From positions 48,406 through 112,405 of the forward strand of contig JBALXQ010000014.1 of assembly GCA_036960565.1 (NCBI GenBank): a DNA stretch of 64,000 nucleotides, written 5' to 3'. The translations under genes were made by a program, and so were the position numbers. The notes beneath the pieces were generated by a model. That model ran no database searches, was not told the DNA's origin, and worked only from the letters and a program-made list of their open reading frames with translations. This DNA comes from Bermanella sp036960565 (lineage in GTDB: Bacteria; Pseudomonadota; Gammaproteobacteria; Pseudomonadales; Oceanobacteraceae). This document shows, piece by piece, positions 17,976 through 27,370 of the stretch; positions within the stretch are counted from its first letter, which is position 1, and every line of letters begins with the position of its first letter.

Positions 17976-18872
17976 ATGAGTCAATTAGAAAACTTGCGTA
18001 ATTTTGTCCGTATCGTGGAATGCAACGGCATTGGCCGTGCGGCCGAACAAATGGGCATTGCCAAGTCAGTGGTGAGTCGGCGCCTAGCTGAATTAGAGAA
18101 CCAATACGGGGTGAGGTTGTTTAACCGCACCACCCGTAAACTCAGTTTGACCGAGGCCGGACAAACTTGTTACCAGCATGCTCTAGGCATACTGGACGCC
18201 ATGGGTGAGATGGAAAGCCAAATAAGCAATCAACATCAGCAGCTGAAGGGCACGTTAAATGTGGCCTTGCCCTTGGATTTTGCGCTGGAGCGTATGGTGG
18301 AGGCCATTAATGAATTTAAGCAGCTACACCCTGAACTGGCGTTGAACCTGGATTTATCCGACAAGGTCGTCGATGTGGTGGAAACTGGGGTGGACCTGGC
18401 CATACGGGTTTCTGGGCAATTACCCGATTCCTCGCTGCAGGCTCGTACACTGGCATCGGGCAAGTTAATACTGGTGGCCAGCCCAGATTACCTTAAACAG
18501 TTTGGTACCCCGAAAACACCTGAAGAACTACGCACACACACGTTTATCCTCTACCCCAGCTCTGGGCTCTCTCAATTAACCATGCAAGATAAGCAGGGGC
18601 AGCTTATTCAGGTGCCGGTGACCAACGATATTGTCATTAATAGCGGCCGCTTCATTAAAGAATTGTGTGTGCTCGGCCGCGGCATCGCTTTTGAGCCTGA
18701 ATTTATTTGCCAAAAGGCCATTGATGCAGGAGAGCTGGTACGAGTGCTGCCGCAATACTCAAGCCCAGTAGGTCATGTACATGCCGTTTATGCGCAAAAC
18801 AAATTTGTAGCGGTGAAGGTGAGGGTGTTCATTGACTTTTTAGTGGCGTGGTTTGAAAAACACCCCATGTGA
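17976..18872 (+). CDS. LysR-family regulator divergent from cytochrome b561
   Basis: A 298-residue regulator beginning MSQLENLRNFVRIVECNGIG. The helix-turn-helix is completed by AKSVVSRRLAELENQYG and LFNRTTRKLSLTEAG. The effector domain begins GTLNVALPLDFALERMVEAI and includes DVVETGVDLAIRVSGQLPDS. This is the CrgA/DmlR-like group, like the regulator at 726. It faces the cytochrome b561 gene across 101 bp. The inducer is not deducible. Confidence 0.9.
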   Translation: MSQLENLRNFVRIVECNGIGRAAEQMGIAKSVVSRRLAELENQYGVRLFNRTTRKLSLTEAGQTCYQHALGILDAMGEMESQISNQHQQLKGTLNVALPLDFALERMVEAINEFKQLHPELALNLDLSDKVVDVVETGVDLAIRVSGQLPDSSLQARTLASGKLILVASPDYLKQFGTPKTPEELRTHTFILYPSSGLSQLTMQDKQGQLIQVPVTNDIVINSGRFIKELCVLGRGIAFEPEFICQKAIDAGELVRVLPQYSSPVGHVHAVYAQNKFVAVKVRVFIDFLVAWFEKHPM

Positions 18873-18983
18873 AAACATAATAAGCGAATAAATGGGGGCG
18901 ATGCTGGTATCTTGAATTCGCACTTAGGTATAATAGCTCACATATTTTTTATATATTCTAAAACCGATTAACTAGGAGGCACC

Positions 18984-19577
18984 ATGGCGAGATCGCTTGA
19001 ATTTGATCGAGATGAAACCTTGGCGTCGGCCATGCATTTATTTTGGCGTCAGGGTTATGTGGCCACCTCCCTAACCCAGTTACTGGATGCCATGGCCATT
19101 AGCCGCAGTAGCTTGTATGCCACCTTTGGTGATAAGCGCCGTTTGTTTATTGAGGCTTTGGATTTATTTTCTCAACGTAATAACGCCATGGTGGATAGTG
19201 TCTTTAATGATGCGCAGCCGTTGTTAGCGGTACGGGCTTTTTTTGTGGGTTCGGTGCAAAACAGTACTCCTACCAGACTGGCCCGAGGCTGCATGATGGT
19301 GAATTCAATTCTGGAATTAGCCGATGTAGATGCTGAGCTTTCTCAACTTGCTGCCAAACGCTTGGGTGAAGTAGAAACCCGTTTTCAACATTGCTTTGAG
19401 CTGGCTCAGTCCCTTGGGCAATTGGATAAAACCTATTCCCCCGAATATTTAGCCAAGATGGTGATGACTCTTAACCAAGGTTTAAGAGTCTCTTCGCGTA
19501 AAAATGTAAGCGTGCAAGAGCTGAGTAATGTGGTGGCAACTACCTTGGGGCTGTTGGGTATTGCCCTGGATAAATAG
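18984..19577 (+). CDS. TetR-family regulator
   Basis: A 197-residue protein with a strong AGGAGG upstream. The N-terminal TetR helix-turn-helix occupies residues about 8-55 (ETLASAMHLFWRQGYVATSL, then ISRSSLYATFGDKRRLFIEAL). The C-terminal ligand pocket (ARGCMMVNSILELAD, EYLAKMVMTLNQGLRVSSRK) resembles the AcuR/NemR-type group with the TetR_C_16-like RGC motif. The next gene on its strand is far away, so no target is evident; it may act on itself or at a distance. It follows the LysR gene by 111 bp. Confidence 0.88.
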   Translation: MARSLEFDRDETLASAMHLFWRQGYVATSLTQLLDAMAISRSSLYATFGDKRRLFIEALDLFSQRNNAMVDSVFNDAQPLLAVRAFFVGSVQNSTPTRLARGCMMVNSILELADVDAELSQLAAKRLGEVETRFQHCFELAQSLGQLDKTYSPEYLAKMVMTLNQGLRVSSRKNVSVQELSNVVATTLGLLGIALDK

Positions 19578-19683
19578 ATCATTACAAATCTTTTAAATGT
19601 TGAGAGCTAAAATAATAAAACACATCAATAAAATCAATTTTTAACAATCTTTGTCATATTCTAGTTAACTCAGGCTAGAAAAT

Positions 19684-19866
19684 TTAGCGCTCATACACCC
19701 TGATACTAATCCGTTCATTAGGGTCAAATTATTCATTACGCAGTTGATCGAGTATTTTCATACGCGAAAGAGTGTAACTGTCGAAGCCTTCCTAGCGATC
19801 ATAAAAAGCCTTGGCCACAGTTTGCGATAAGTACCGCGACCTTAATGCACCGCGTGGGCCGAGCAT
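19684..19866 (-). pseudogene. decayed coding fragment with two internal stop codons
   Basis: One frame of 61 codons reads MLGPRGALRSRYLSQTVAKA.. FYDR, stop, EGFDSYTLSRMKILDQLRNE, stop, FDPNERISIRVYER, stop. All three pieces keep the same frame and look protein-like, as if two sense codons had mutated to stops. It lies immediately downstream of the AraC-type gene on the same strand, one frame over. I do not recognise the parent family. It could be chance. Confidence 0.3.
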
Positions 19867-19867
19867 T

Positions 19868-21037
19868 TCATTCTTTAGGTATCTGCTGTTTTCGATACTG
19901 GCCGGGGGTGCAACCAAAGGCTTTTTTAAAATAACTATAAAAGGTCGATTTGGTGGTGAAGCCCGCTTCAAAAAAAATTTCGGTGATGTTGCGCTGTGGG
20001 TTAATTAGCAATTCTTGGGCGGCGTACCTCACTCGAAAATCATTAATGTACTCATAAAAATTTTGCTTAAATACGGTGTTAATCACCGCCGATAACTTGT
20101 GAGTGGACACCTGAAGATGGTTCGCCAATACTAATAACGACAGGTCTTCTTGCAAATATAGCTGCTGGCTGTTCAGTTTTTCAGCCAGTAAGTTTGCTAG
20201 AGCTTTCTCTTCTACTGAGGCGCTGTGAGAGCCATTCTCTTGTGTGTTATGGCAGGTAATAATCTCGTCTGCTGGTGAGATATCGTCTTGAATGCTGCCG
20301 GCGAGTGTGTTTTTGACTTGTGCCGTATTGGCCACGGTTGACGAATGAATGACTTGTCTATTTTCCCAAACTGTCTGTACTGATACGCCTATAAAATACA
20401 GCACCATGAATATAAACCCCAAATCCCCTAGGGATACACTGGCCCCTGCTGGGTTCATAAAGGCACTGCTGACTTGAGTAATAAGGGTTATGGCAATTAC
20501 GCCAAACACTTGCAGCATTTTATACCAGCTGCTGGGCAAGGTTTTACTTTGATAAGACGTCCAGTCACGGCGCATTTGGCTAATCAGCCTTACCGACAGC
20601 CCTAAATATACAAGCATTTGCAAACCAGCCAAGGCGCTTACCAAGTTGAAAATGGTCACATAATGCGCTTTTTGGTAATCCTGTGCGCTGGCCAGTTCAA
20701 AGGTGCCTAGGTTAGATAATAAGCTAGGGGTAAATACTACAAATAAAATAGGGATAAGAGTCATCAAAAAATCACGAACACTAATGACTTGCCGGGTGGA
20801 TATGTTGCCTACATAGCCCAGCAAAATAGGCCCGGGTAAAAAGATGATGGGCAGCAGTAAAAAATACAATTGAGGCGATATGAAAAAGTCTTGAGCATCT
20901 AAAATAATCAAGCCCAAGTAACCAGCAAAAAATGCCATAAACGCCGACAACCACACTTTAGATGTACAGTTTATAAACAGCAGTGCGACTGCCATTCCTG
21001 CACTTATAAAGGCCAGGGCAATATAAATTAAAATCAC
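19868..21037 (-). CDS. membrane-bound AraC-family regulator
   Basis: A 389-residue protein. The N-terminal 230 residues hold about seven transmembrane helices (starting IYIALAFISAGMAVALLFI), as in the 7TM-AraC group. A linker of about 45 polar residues follows, then an AraC/XylS domain at about 285-385: LANHLQVSTHKLSAVINTVF as the first helix-turn-helix and NITEIFFEAGFTTKSTFYSYFKK.. as the second, ending GCTPGQYRKQ. Such proteins sense an envelope signal and bind DNA from the membrane. The next gene upstream, the divergent kelch-like lipoprotein at 21281, is a candidate target. Confidence 0.85.
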   Translation of the reverse strand: MILIYIALAFISAGMAVALLFINCTSKVWLSAFMAFFAGYLGLIILDAQDFFISPQLYFLLLPIIFLPGPILLGYVGNISTRQVISVRDFLMTLIPILFVVFTPSLLSNLGTFELASAQDYQKAHYVTIFNLVSALAGLQMLVYLGLSVRLISQMRRDWTSYQSKTLPSSWYKMLQVFGVIAITLITQVSSAFMNPAGASVSLGDLGFIFMVLYFIGVSVQTVWENRQVIHSSTVANTAQVKNTLAGSIQDDISPADEIITCHNTQENGSHSASVEEKALANLLAEKLNSQQLYLQEDLSLLVLANHLQVSTHKLSAVINTVFKQNFYEYINDFRVRYAAQELLINPQRNITEIFFEAGFTTKSTFYSYFKKAFGCTPGQYRKQQIPKE

Positions 21038-21280
21038 GCTGCTAGTTCTCTCCCATTATAAAAATATTAATAAGTAATGCATTCAACACAGTCCAGTTTA
21101 AAAACGTGCTTTGTGATTAAAAAACACACTAGTTTTTAAGTTTTTTCACTCTTTAAGTTCATTTGGATCCAGACGGACTTAAAAGATGTGATGTTTTCAC
21201 ACAATCCCCGCGTTTACAAATACAGCCCCATAACAAGTGCTGTATTGCAGTTGAAATAATCACAAGGACGGAGAGAAAAA

Positions 21281-24277
21281 ATGAATCATCATTATCTAAC
21301 ACTGGCGCTAACGCTGGGAGCGTTAACCGCATGTGGCAGTGGCGAGGAAACCATACAAGGCGATCAGCAAGAGGCAAACAGTGTGCCCACCGCTGGCAAC
21401 GTAAGAATTGACCACGATGGTGGCAGCGATCAACCCATTGCAGGAGATGAATTAACAGGCCTTTATGTTTTTAATGACACCGATGGCGATTTAGAAGGGC
21501 AAAGCACCTTCAAGTGGTTGCGTGATGGGGCAGCGATTGATGGGGCCAATAGCCAGGTTTATGCGCTTGTGGCTAGTGATCAAGGTTATGATTTTTCATT
21601 TGAAGTGACGCCAATTGCGCAAACCGGTGACACCATAGGGCTCGCTCAAACATCGGCCAGCCTAAGTGTGCTAGACGAGGTTGTAATTAACCAAGCACCT
21701 CTTGCCACTGCGCTAAACCTTATCTTTAACGGTGATGCCAACCAGCCTGGTATTGGCAATACCCTAACCGCGAATTACGTCTTTAGTGATGACGAAGGCG
21801 ACTTAGAGGGCAGTTCCCAGTTTGTGTGGTTACGTAATGGCGAAACCATTGCAGGCGCACATTTGGCCACTTACACCCTTACCGAACAAGATAATAGTGC
21901 CGCCATTTCAGTGGAACTTACGCCAGTGGCGGCTACTGGTACGGCCCAAGGTGAAAGTATTACGTCTTCTGCGTTAACCGTATTAACCGCCGTTTCTCAA
22001 TATATAGGATTTGCCCGTGGCGGTATTACTAAGATCACCATTGGCAACTCAATGTATAACCCTGCCAGCGCCGATGATGGCGTGGGTGATATCACCTACA
22101 GCAGCGATGATGCAACCATTGCCACCGTGGATCTCACTAGTGGTAAGGTCACTGCGGTTGCCAAAGGCAGCGCCATTATTACCGCGCACATAACAGCGGA
22201 TGTGAATTACCTATCGGCCAGCGAACAATACAATGTGAACATACAAAGCGATGACTTTGCTTTTCACGCTTGGTTAGGCCAAAACAATAGTTTAATAACA
22301 TTTGAAAGCGATGTAAGCGGCATTGACATGTTCCGCACTACCGATGCCAGCTGCTGGCTCTACGATATTGATGGCTGCACCGATGGAACAAGCGAAACGC
22401 TTACTCAAGATCAGCTGCAGATTACCGACAGTGCCGCCAACTTAAACAGCCTGGCTTATTATGGTTTTAATTTTGGTGATAGCCGAAGCCGTATGCACAT
22501 TTCCCCTGAACGTTTTACCAGTAAAATTGGTGGTCAGTTTATAAACTTCAAAGGCAAGTTATGGATATTTGGCGGGCGTACCGGCAACGGTGGCAACAAT
22601 GAAATTTGGAGCTCTGTTGATGGTCACAGCTGGACCCAAGAAACCACCGACCCAAGCCAGTTGTTTAGCCCGCGCACCTTCCATCAAGTGCATGAAATGA
22701 ATGGCAAGTTGTGGATGACAGGGGGCGAGCACTATGTGAGCAATAATTACCTGCGTTACAGTGATGTGTGGACATCAACCGATGGCATCGCATGGACTTT
22801 AGTCACTGACGCTGCCGAATTTGGCCCACGTTCTTATCACAGTATGACCGCTGCCAATGGTAAGTTGTGGATATTGGGTAACTATGTAGGCAGTGGTAAT
22901 CAAAAACAACTTTGGTCATCTACTGATGGCCTAGTGTGGTTGGATGCGGGTACTTTATCTATGGCGAGTAGCACAATTAACGGGGCTGAAATCGAAACTA
23001 TAAAGGGCATTAATCGTGGTGATAGTGATACGTTGGTAGTGAATTACAGCGGTAATATCTATATCAAAACCCTAAGTGACGAATGGACAAGCGCGCACTA
23101 TGAAGGCTCGGTGTACAACAGCGCTAAAATGTTGGTACACAACAATGCCATTTGGATTATTTCGGCTAATGGAAGCAGTGCCATTTATTCAAGTAACGGG
23201 CAAGACTGGCAAGTAATTTCAAACCTAAACTTACCCAAATCGTACCGCTTTGAGTTGGCCAGCCTTAATGGCAAAATTTTGCTGATTGGTGGCGACCGCG
23301 ATGATAACGATTCGGGCACACAAACTTACAGTTCAACAGATGGTCAGCAGTGGGCACTGGATATGGGTGTGGCAGAATACTCGGGGCGTTTATACCCGGC
23401 GCTAACGTCATTTAATGGCAAATTAATGTTGGCCGGTGGCCGTCGCTTTGGTCATTACACCAAAGACGTTTGGACCTCTGAAAAAGGTTTTGTATGGCAA
23501 AAGCAGCAAGCAATATCAGAAACCTTTGATAATGATTACGCCTCTGATGGTTCTCTTATTCAGTTTGGTGGCAGTGTTTGGTATGCCAGTTTGGATAAAG
23601 TGTATCAATCAACAGACGGCACTAACTGGCAAGAGATGAGTGCGCAAGAGGGTGCCAATTACCCACTAAGCACTTATGGCCGTTTTCAAATGGTAAACAT
23701 GAATGACCAATTATGGCTTATTCAAAGCGAGGGCGGTTTTGGTGATGAGCCGTTAGTGAATAAAACTTACCAATCCGATGACGGTATCACTTGGAATGAA
23801 GTGGTGAATAGTGGCGCTAGCTTTGCCACTAAAACCAACTTTTCGGTGGCAAGCTTTGCTGACACGTTATGGGTGGTTGGTGGCAGTACTGACGGATCTA
23901 ATAATTCAAATGACGTATGGTCCTCGCAAGATGGCACCAATTGGCAAAAAACCATTCCAGAATTTGGTGGCCGCAGTGATCATGCGGTGGCGGTTTGGAA
24001 TAATAAGTTATGGGTAGTGGGCGGTAGCCAGTACCCCAATTATTTAAACGACGTATGGTCAAGTGCCGATGGTATTACTTGGGCCGAAGAAACGGCTGAA
24101 GCGAAATTTTCCAAACGTTCAGGTCACGGCTTAGGAGTACATAACGGGCAATTAATCTTAACCGGTGGCGATCAATACAACAGTGATGTGTGGGCAACCG
24201 ATGATGGCATTAACTGGCGCAAAGCCTTTACTGGTCGCGTGCAATTTCCAGTTCGTGAAGATGATTCGGACTTTTAA
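21281..24277 (+). CDS. large lipoprotein with Ig-like domains and kelch-like propeller repeats
   Basis: A 998-residue protein. The signal peptide ends in lipobox LTAC (Cys at about residue 18). There are two similar domains of about 90 residues (each with DGDLEG, a WLRDG/WLRNG core and SVEL/SFEV near its end), then a BIG2-like bacterial Ig domain (ATVDLTSGKVTAVAKGSAII). From about residue 400 there are at least eight repeats of about 50 residues of the type NGKLW-x-GG ... DVWSS-DG-x-W, as in kelch or galactose-oxidase-type propellers. It is probably an outer-membrane or surface-exposed binding protein. The AraC-type regulator diverges from it, and a good intrinsic terminator follows. Confidence 0.75.
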   Translation: MNHHYLTLALTLGALTACGSGEETIQGDQQEANSVPTAGNVRIDHDGGSDQPIAGDELTGLYVFNDTDGDLEGQSTFKWLRDGAAIDGANSQVYALVASDQGYDFSFEVTPIAQTGDTIGLAQTSASLSVLDEVVINQAPLATALNLIFNGDANQPGIGNTLTANYVFSDDEGDLEGSSQFVWLRNGETIAGAHLATYTLTEQDNSAAISVELTPVAATGTAQGESITSSALTVLTAVSQYIGFARGGITKITIGNSMYNPASADDGVGDITYSSDDATIATVDLTSGKVTAVAKGSAIITAHITADVNYLSASEQYNVNIQSDDFAFHAWLGQNNSLITFESDVSGIDMFRTTDASCWLYDIDGCTDGTSETLTQDQLQITDSAANLNSLAYYGFNFGDSRSRMHISPERFTSKIGGQFINFKGKLWIFGGRTGNGGNNEIWSSVDGHSWTQETTDPSQLFSPRTFHQVHEMNGKLWMTGGEHYVSNNYLRYSDVWTSTDGIAWTLVTDAAEFGPRSYHSMTAANGKLWILGNYVGSGNQKQLWSSTDGLVWLDAGTLSMASSTINGAEIETIKGINRGDSDTLVVNYSGNIYIKTLSDEWTSAHYEGSVYNSAKMLVHNNAIWIISANGSSAIYSSNGQDWQVISNLNLPKSYRFELASLNGKILLIGGDRDDNDSGTQTYSSTDGQQWALDMGVAEYSGRLYPALTSFNGKLMLAGGRRFGHYTKDVWTSEKGFVWQKQQAISETFDNDYASDGSLIQFGGSVWYASLDKVYQSTDGTNWQEMSAQEGANYPLSTYGRFQMVNMNDQLWLIQSEGGFGDEPLVNKTYQSDDGITWNEVVNSGASFATKTNFSVASFADTLWVVGGSTDGSNNSNDVWSSQDGTNWQKTIPEFGGRSDHAVAVWNNKLWVVGGSQYPNYLNDVWSSADGITWAEETAEAKFSKRSGHGLGVHNGQLILTGGDQYNSDVWATDDGINWRKAFTGRVQFPVREDDSDF

Positions 24278-24326
24278 ATTTATTAGATGCAGGCTAATCA
24301 GTCTGTTAACTAAATAAATGCACTTC

Positions 24327-24361
24327 AAAGGGCTTTATCCGTTTAGGGTAAGGCCCTTTTT
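24327..24361 (+). terminator. intrinsic terminator
   Basis: AAAGGGC pairs with GCCCTTT, and the inner TTATCC with GGGTAA, followed by a T-run. It is positioned 50 bp after the kelch-like lipoprotein gene and serves it. Confidence 0.8.
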
Positions 24362-24397
24362 AATGGCTTGCTAATGTTGCTCAAAATGAAGTGAAAA

Positions 24398-25888
24398 CTA
24401 CATTAACTTCCAAACAATTTTTCCCAATTCCCCAATGGCTTCTTTCACTCGGGCATTCCAGGGCATAGCAAAATTAATTCTAAAGTAGTTATCAAAGTGA
24501 TCGGTGTTGGAACACACGCCTCCGGGCATGATGGCCATGTCTTGTTGCTGTGCCAGTTTTTGTACATCAAGGGCATTGATATTATTTGGCAAGCACACCC
24601 ATAACACATAACCGCCACTGGGTTGGGATAGCAGAGTTTCGGGCGGAAACGATTCTATGATGGCGTTAATAAAAAACGCACAATTTTCACGGGCGCTGCG
24701 TTGCAGTTGCCTTAGGTGTTTATCGTAATGGCCGTTTTGTAAAAAAGAAGCCATGGCACACTGGGGTAAACTGGCCACCGCTAGGGTATTGAACGTTTGT
24801 AAATTAATCACCTCTTCGCGGCTGTCACCGGGAATGCACCAGCCTACTCGTAAACCCGGCGCCACGGTTTTGGTAAAAGACGAACAGTATAAAATTCGGC
24901 CCTGAGTATCGAAGGTTTTTAAAACGGTTTGATTATTATTGTCGTAACCCAGCTCGCCATAAATATCGTCTTCGATGGCTTTTATTTTATATTCATTAAT
25001 CAGCTCTACTAACTGTTGCTGCTTATGTTGGGGCATGGCACAGCCAGTGGGGTTTGAAAAACGCGTGCTTAATAATACCAACTTAATTGACCACTCTTGC
25101 AAGGCCAGCTTAAGCGCTTCTAGGCTCATGCCGGTATTGGGGTCGGTGGGGATTTCAATCACCTTTAACCCCAGCACCTCGGCAATTTGTAAAAAACCGT
25201 AATAGCAGGGTGACTCCACCGCGATAGTATCGCCACGGCGAGTATTGGCTCTTAGGCACAGGTTTAAGGCTTCGGTGCAGCCTTGAGTAATGACTACCTC
25301 ATCTTGATGGCAGCGTACGCCTGAGTTACGCATGCGCTGAGCAATTTGCTGGCGCAGCGGCTCGTACCCTGGGGAAAACTGATAATTGAGAATATCCCGG
25401 CTATTAAAACGGATGAGTTTTTGCAAATGGGTTTGCATCGATCTCACCGGTAACATGGCCTCATCGGGAATGGCGGCGCCAAAGTTAACGGTGCTGGGCA
25501 ATTGGCAGCTGGCCAGTATTTGTTTAATAAGATCGCCCTTGGTGACATTGCTCGGTGCATCTCCCATGGAAAGTGGGGGCAGGGCATTAATTTCAGTGGG
25601 GGCGCGTTTCACAAAATAGCCCGACTGAGGTTTAGCCTGAATAATGCCACGATCTTCCAGTAGCGAATAAGCCTGGCTCACAGTGCTAATGCTCACGCCG
25701 CGCTTATGGCTAAGCTTGCGCACAGAGGGAATCTTTTGCCCGCTAAGATATAAGCCTTGCTCTATGTCTTGGATGAGCTCTTGAGCAATCACTTCATACA
25801 GGTGAGCGCTTTGCTGAGTGCCAGACTGGATCTCACTTTTTCTCTCATTTTTTATAGGTGCCAGCTGAGCGCTGCCGAGTTTTGCCAT
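24398..25888 (-). CDS. MocR/PdxR-like GntR regulator with aminotransferase domain
   Basis: A 496-residue protein from the ATG at 25886-25888; a TTG four codons upstream is in frame. A GntR-type winged helix occupies about residues 30-95 (DIEQGLYLSGQKIPSVRKLS and VSISTVSQAYSLLEDRGII). It is joined to a fold-type I PLP-dependent aminotransferase domain: TQGCTEALNLCLRA, FSNPTGCAM, then the presumed PLP lysine in YCSSFTKTVAPGLRVGW. These proteins sense PLP or an amino compound rather than catalyse transamination. It is divergent from the EamA permease, and TACAGTT repeats between the two genes are its probable operator. Confidence 0.9.
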   Translation of the reverse strand: MAKLGSAQLAPIKNERKSEIQSGTQQSAHLYEVIAQELIQDIEQGLYLSGQKIPSVRKLSHKRGVSISTVSQAYSLLEDRGIIQAKPQSGYFVKRAPTEINALPPLSMGDAPSNVTKGDLIKQILASCQLPSTVNFGAAIPDEAMLPVRSMQTHLQKLIRFNSRDILNYQFSPGYEPLRQQIAQRMRNSGVRCHQDEVVITQGCTEALNLCLRANTRRGDTIAVESPCYYGFLQIAEVLGLKVIEIPTDPNTGMSLEALKLALQEWSIKLVLLSTRFSNPTGCAMPQHKQQQLVELINEYKIKAIEDDIYGELGYDNNNQTVLKTFDTQGRILYCSSFTKTVAPGLRVGWCIPGDSREEVINLQTFNTLAVASLPQCAMASFLQNGHYDKHLRQLQRSARENCAFFINAIIESFPPETLLSQPSGGYVLWVCLPNNINALDVQKLAQQQDMAIMPGGVCSNTDHFDNYFRINFAMPWNARVKEAIGELGKIVWKLM

Positions 25889-25929
25889 ATTGTTCTTCAA
25901 GGATCGGGTTTGGCTTTATCATACGCGCT

Positions 25930-26061
25930 AACTGTATCGCTCTGAAATGCCTAAATATACTAATGACCGGTACAGTTAGGCTGTAAAATCCCGGTACAGT
26001 TTGAATTTAGCATCAACTGTATGGGTGATAGGCTGCTTAGCTGCATCTGACGGTAACAGTT
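25930..26061. promoter_or_regulatory. repeated TACAGTT operator sites between MocR and EamA genes
   Basis: CCGGTACAGTT occurs twice as a direct repeat, at 25967-25977 and 25991-26001 (24 bp apart). A variant CGGTAACAGTT is at 26051-26061. The inverted half AACTGTA is at 25930-25936 and 26015-26021. Direct repeats plus an inverted copy are how MocR-class regulators (GabR, PdxR, TauR) are known to bind. The sites lie in the divergent region and probably control both genes. Confidence 0.65.
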
Positions 26062-26109
26062 GCGCCGCTGCATAATGGCCCTTCAAATTGATTCAAGCAG
26101 GACACGAAC

Positions 26110-27138
26110 ATGCTGCAGCCCGTATTAACCAGGAGCTCGATCCTTAATCACCAAAGCGCCACGCCACTATTGCAAGGCTTGTTGGCCGTGGTGTTATTTA
26201 GCTTAACCGTCCCCATGACCAAGATCGCCATGAACGAGTTTAGTACCCAGTTTATTGCCGCCAGTCGTGGTTTTATTGCCGGAAGCTTATGTTTAATGGT
26301 GGTGATCTGGCAGGGCTGGAAATTTCCCAGCTTAAAAGAATGTGGCTGGTTGTTACTGAGTGGCCTAGGGGTAGTGGTAGCTTTCCCTTATTTATTATCG
26401 GTGACGCTACAGAGCGTTAGCGCATCTAACATGGGCATCATACTCGCGGGTTTACCCTTGGCCACTTCGTTAATGGCGGTGCTGTTATTGGGGGAGCGTT
26501 ACCGTTTGGGTTTTTGGGTGTGTGCTCTGGCAGGTGCAGGGGTATTAATGCTGTATTTTAGTCAGTCTGATGCGGCTGCCCTGCCCGGAGACATCGACTC
26601 ATTACCAGGATTATTTTTACTGGCACTTTGCACCCTAGCATTTGGTGGCATGGGTTACGCGGCGGGCACCCGTGCGGCTAAATCTTTGGGAGGCTGGCCC
26701 ACCATTTGTTGGATGCTGGTTTTATACTTGCCTTTAACGGCGTTGGCGTTTGGCTACTTTAGTTATGAACAGTTTGGCTATAAAGAGTTTGGATATGATC
26801 AGTTTGCGATAGAGACATTGGCAACAGATCCTTCATTAATAATTAATGAAAATCAAAACCTGTTTGCTTTTGCCAGTACTTCTCTAGCAAAGGGGCAATT
26901 AAAAGCCTGGTTAAGCATTATGTATTTAGCCTTGGTGAGTCAGTGGTGGGGATTTCGGTTTTTATATAATGCAATGGCACAGGCAGGCGCCGGCACAGTG
27001 GGACAAATACAATTGTTGCAGCCATTTTTTACCCTGGTATTTTGCGCACTTTTATTGGCCGAACCTTTGTATTTTTCGCAATTTTCATTCTTAATATTAA
27101 TTATTTTTTTAGTGGCTGGCGCCATTCGATATAAATAA
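26110..27138 (+). CDS. EamA/DMT-family permease
   Basis: A 342-residue membrane protein with about ten transmembrane helices in two EamA repeats. The first repeat starts LLAVVLFSLTVPMTKIAMN and ends GAGVLMLYFSQSD; the second starts LLALCTLAFGGMGYAAG. An unusual hydrophilic loop of about 45 residues follows YFSYEQFGYKEFGYDQFAIE in the second half, where the YEQFGY/YKEFGY/YDQF units repeat. The family exports amino acids and related metabolites. Control by the divergent MocR regulator suggests the substrate is an amino acid or amine. Confidence 0.85.
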   Translation: MLQPVLTRSSILNHQSATPLLQGLLAVVLFSLTVPMTKIAMNEFSTQFIAASRGFIAGSLCLMVVIWQGWKFPSLKECGWLLLSGLGVVVAFPYLLSVTLQSVSASNMGIILAGLPLATSLMAVLLLGERYRLGFWVCALAGAGVLMLYFSQSDAAALPGDIDSLPGLFLLALCTLAFGGMGYAAGTRAAKSLGGWPTICWMLVLYLPLTALAFGYFSYEQFGYKEFGYDQFAIETLATDPSLIINENQNLFAFASTSLAKGQLKAWLSIMYLALVSQWWGFRFLYNAMAQAGAGTVGQIQLLQPFFTLVFCALLLAEPLYFSQFSFLILIIFLVAGAIRYK

Positions 27139-27163
27139 AAAATAAAGTAAAAGTTTCATTCGT

Positions 27164-27200
27164 AAAAGCGGCCACTATCAATATAGAGGTCGCTTTTTTT
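27164..27200 (+). terminator. intrinsic terminator
   Basis: AAAAGCGGCC pairs with GGTCGCTTTT, with one G-T pair, followed by seven Ts. It is 26 bp after the EamA permease gene. Confidence 0.8.
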
Positions 27201-27370
27201 CGTTTAAGGCCCTCTTGTTAGATAAAAGCCAGATGCGCTATGATCAAGCGGTGTTTAAACGCGCTCTTTAACCATGCTCTTTAATCGAGAGCCTATTCAC
27301 GGCCCTTATGAATAGTGAATAAAGAGTAATAACAATGAGCTGTAAAAACAGCCTTACAAAGTGAAAATAT

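Noticed and set aside
22011..24017. Open frames in other phases inside the large kelch-like lipoprotein gene
   Set aside because: They overlap a gene with clear domain repeats, lack ribosome-binding sites and have no domain content.
27201..27370. SAM or other riboswitch upstream of metY
   Set aside because: None of the SAM-I, SAM-II or SAM-IV sequence blocks I know are present; only small hairpins were seen.
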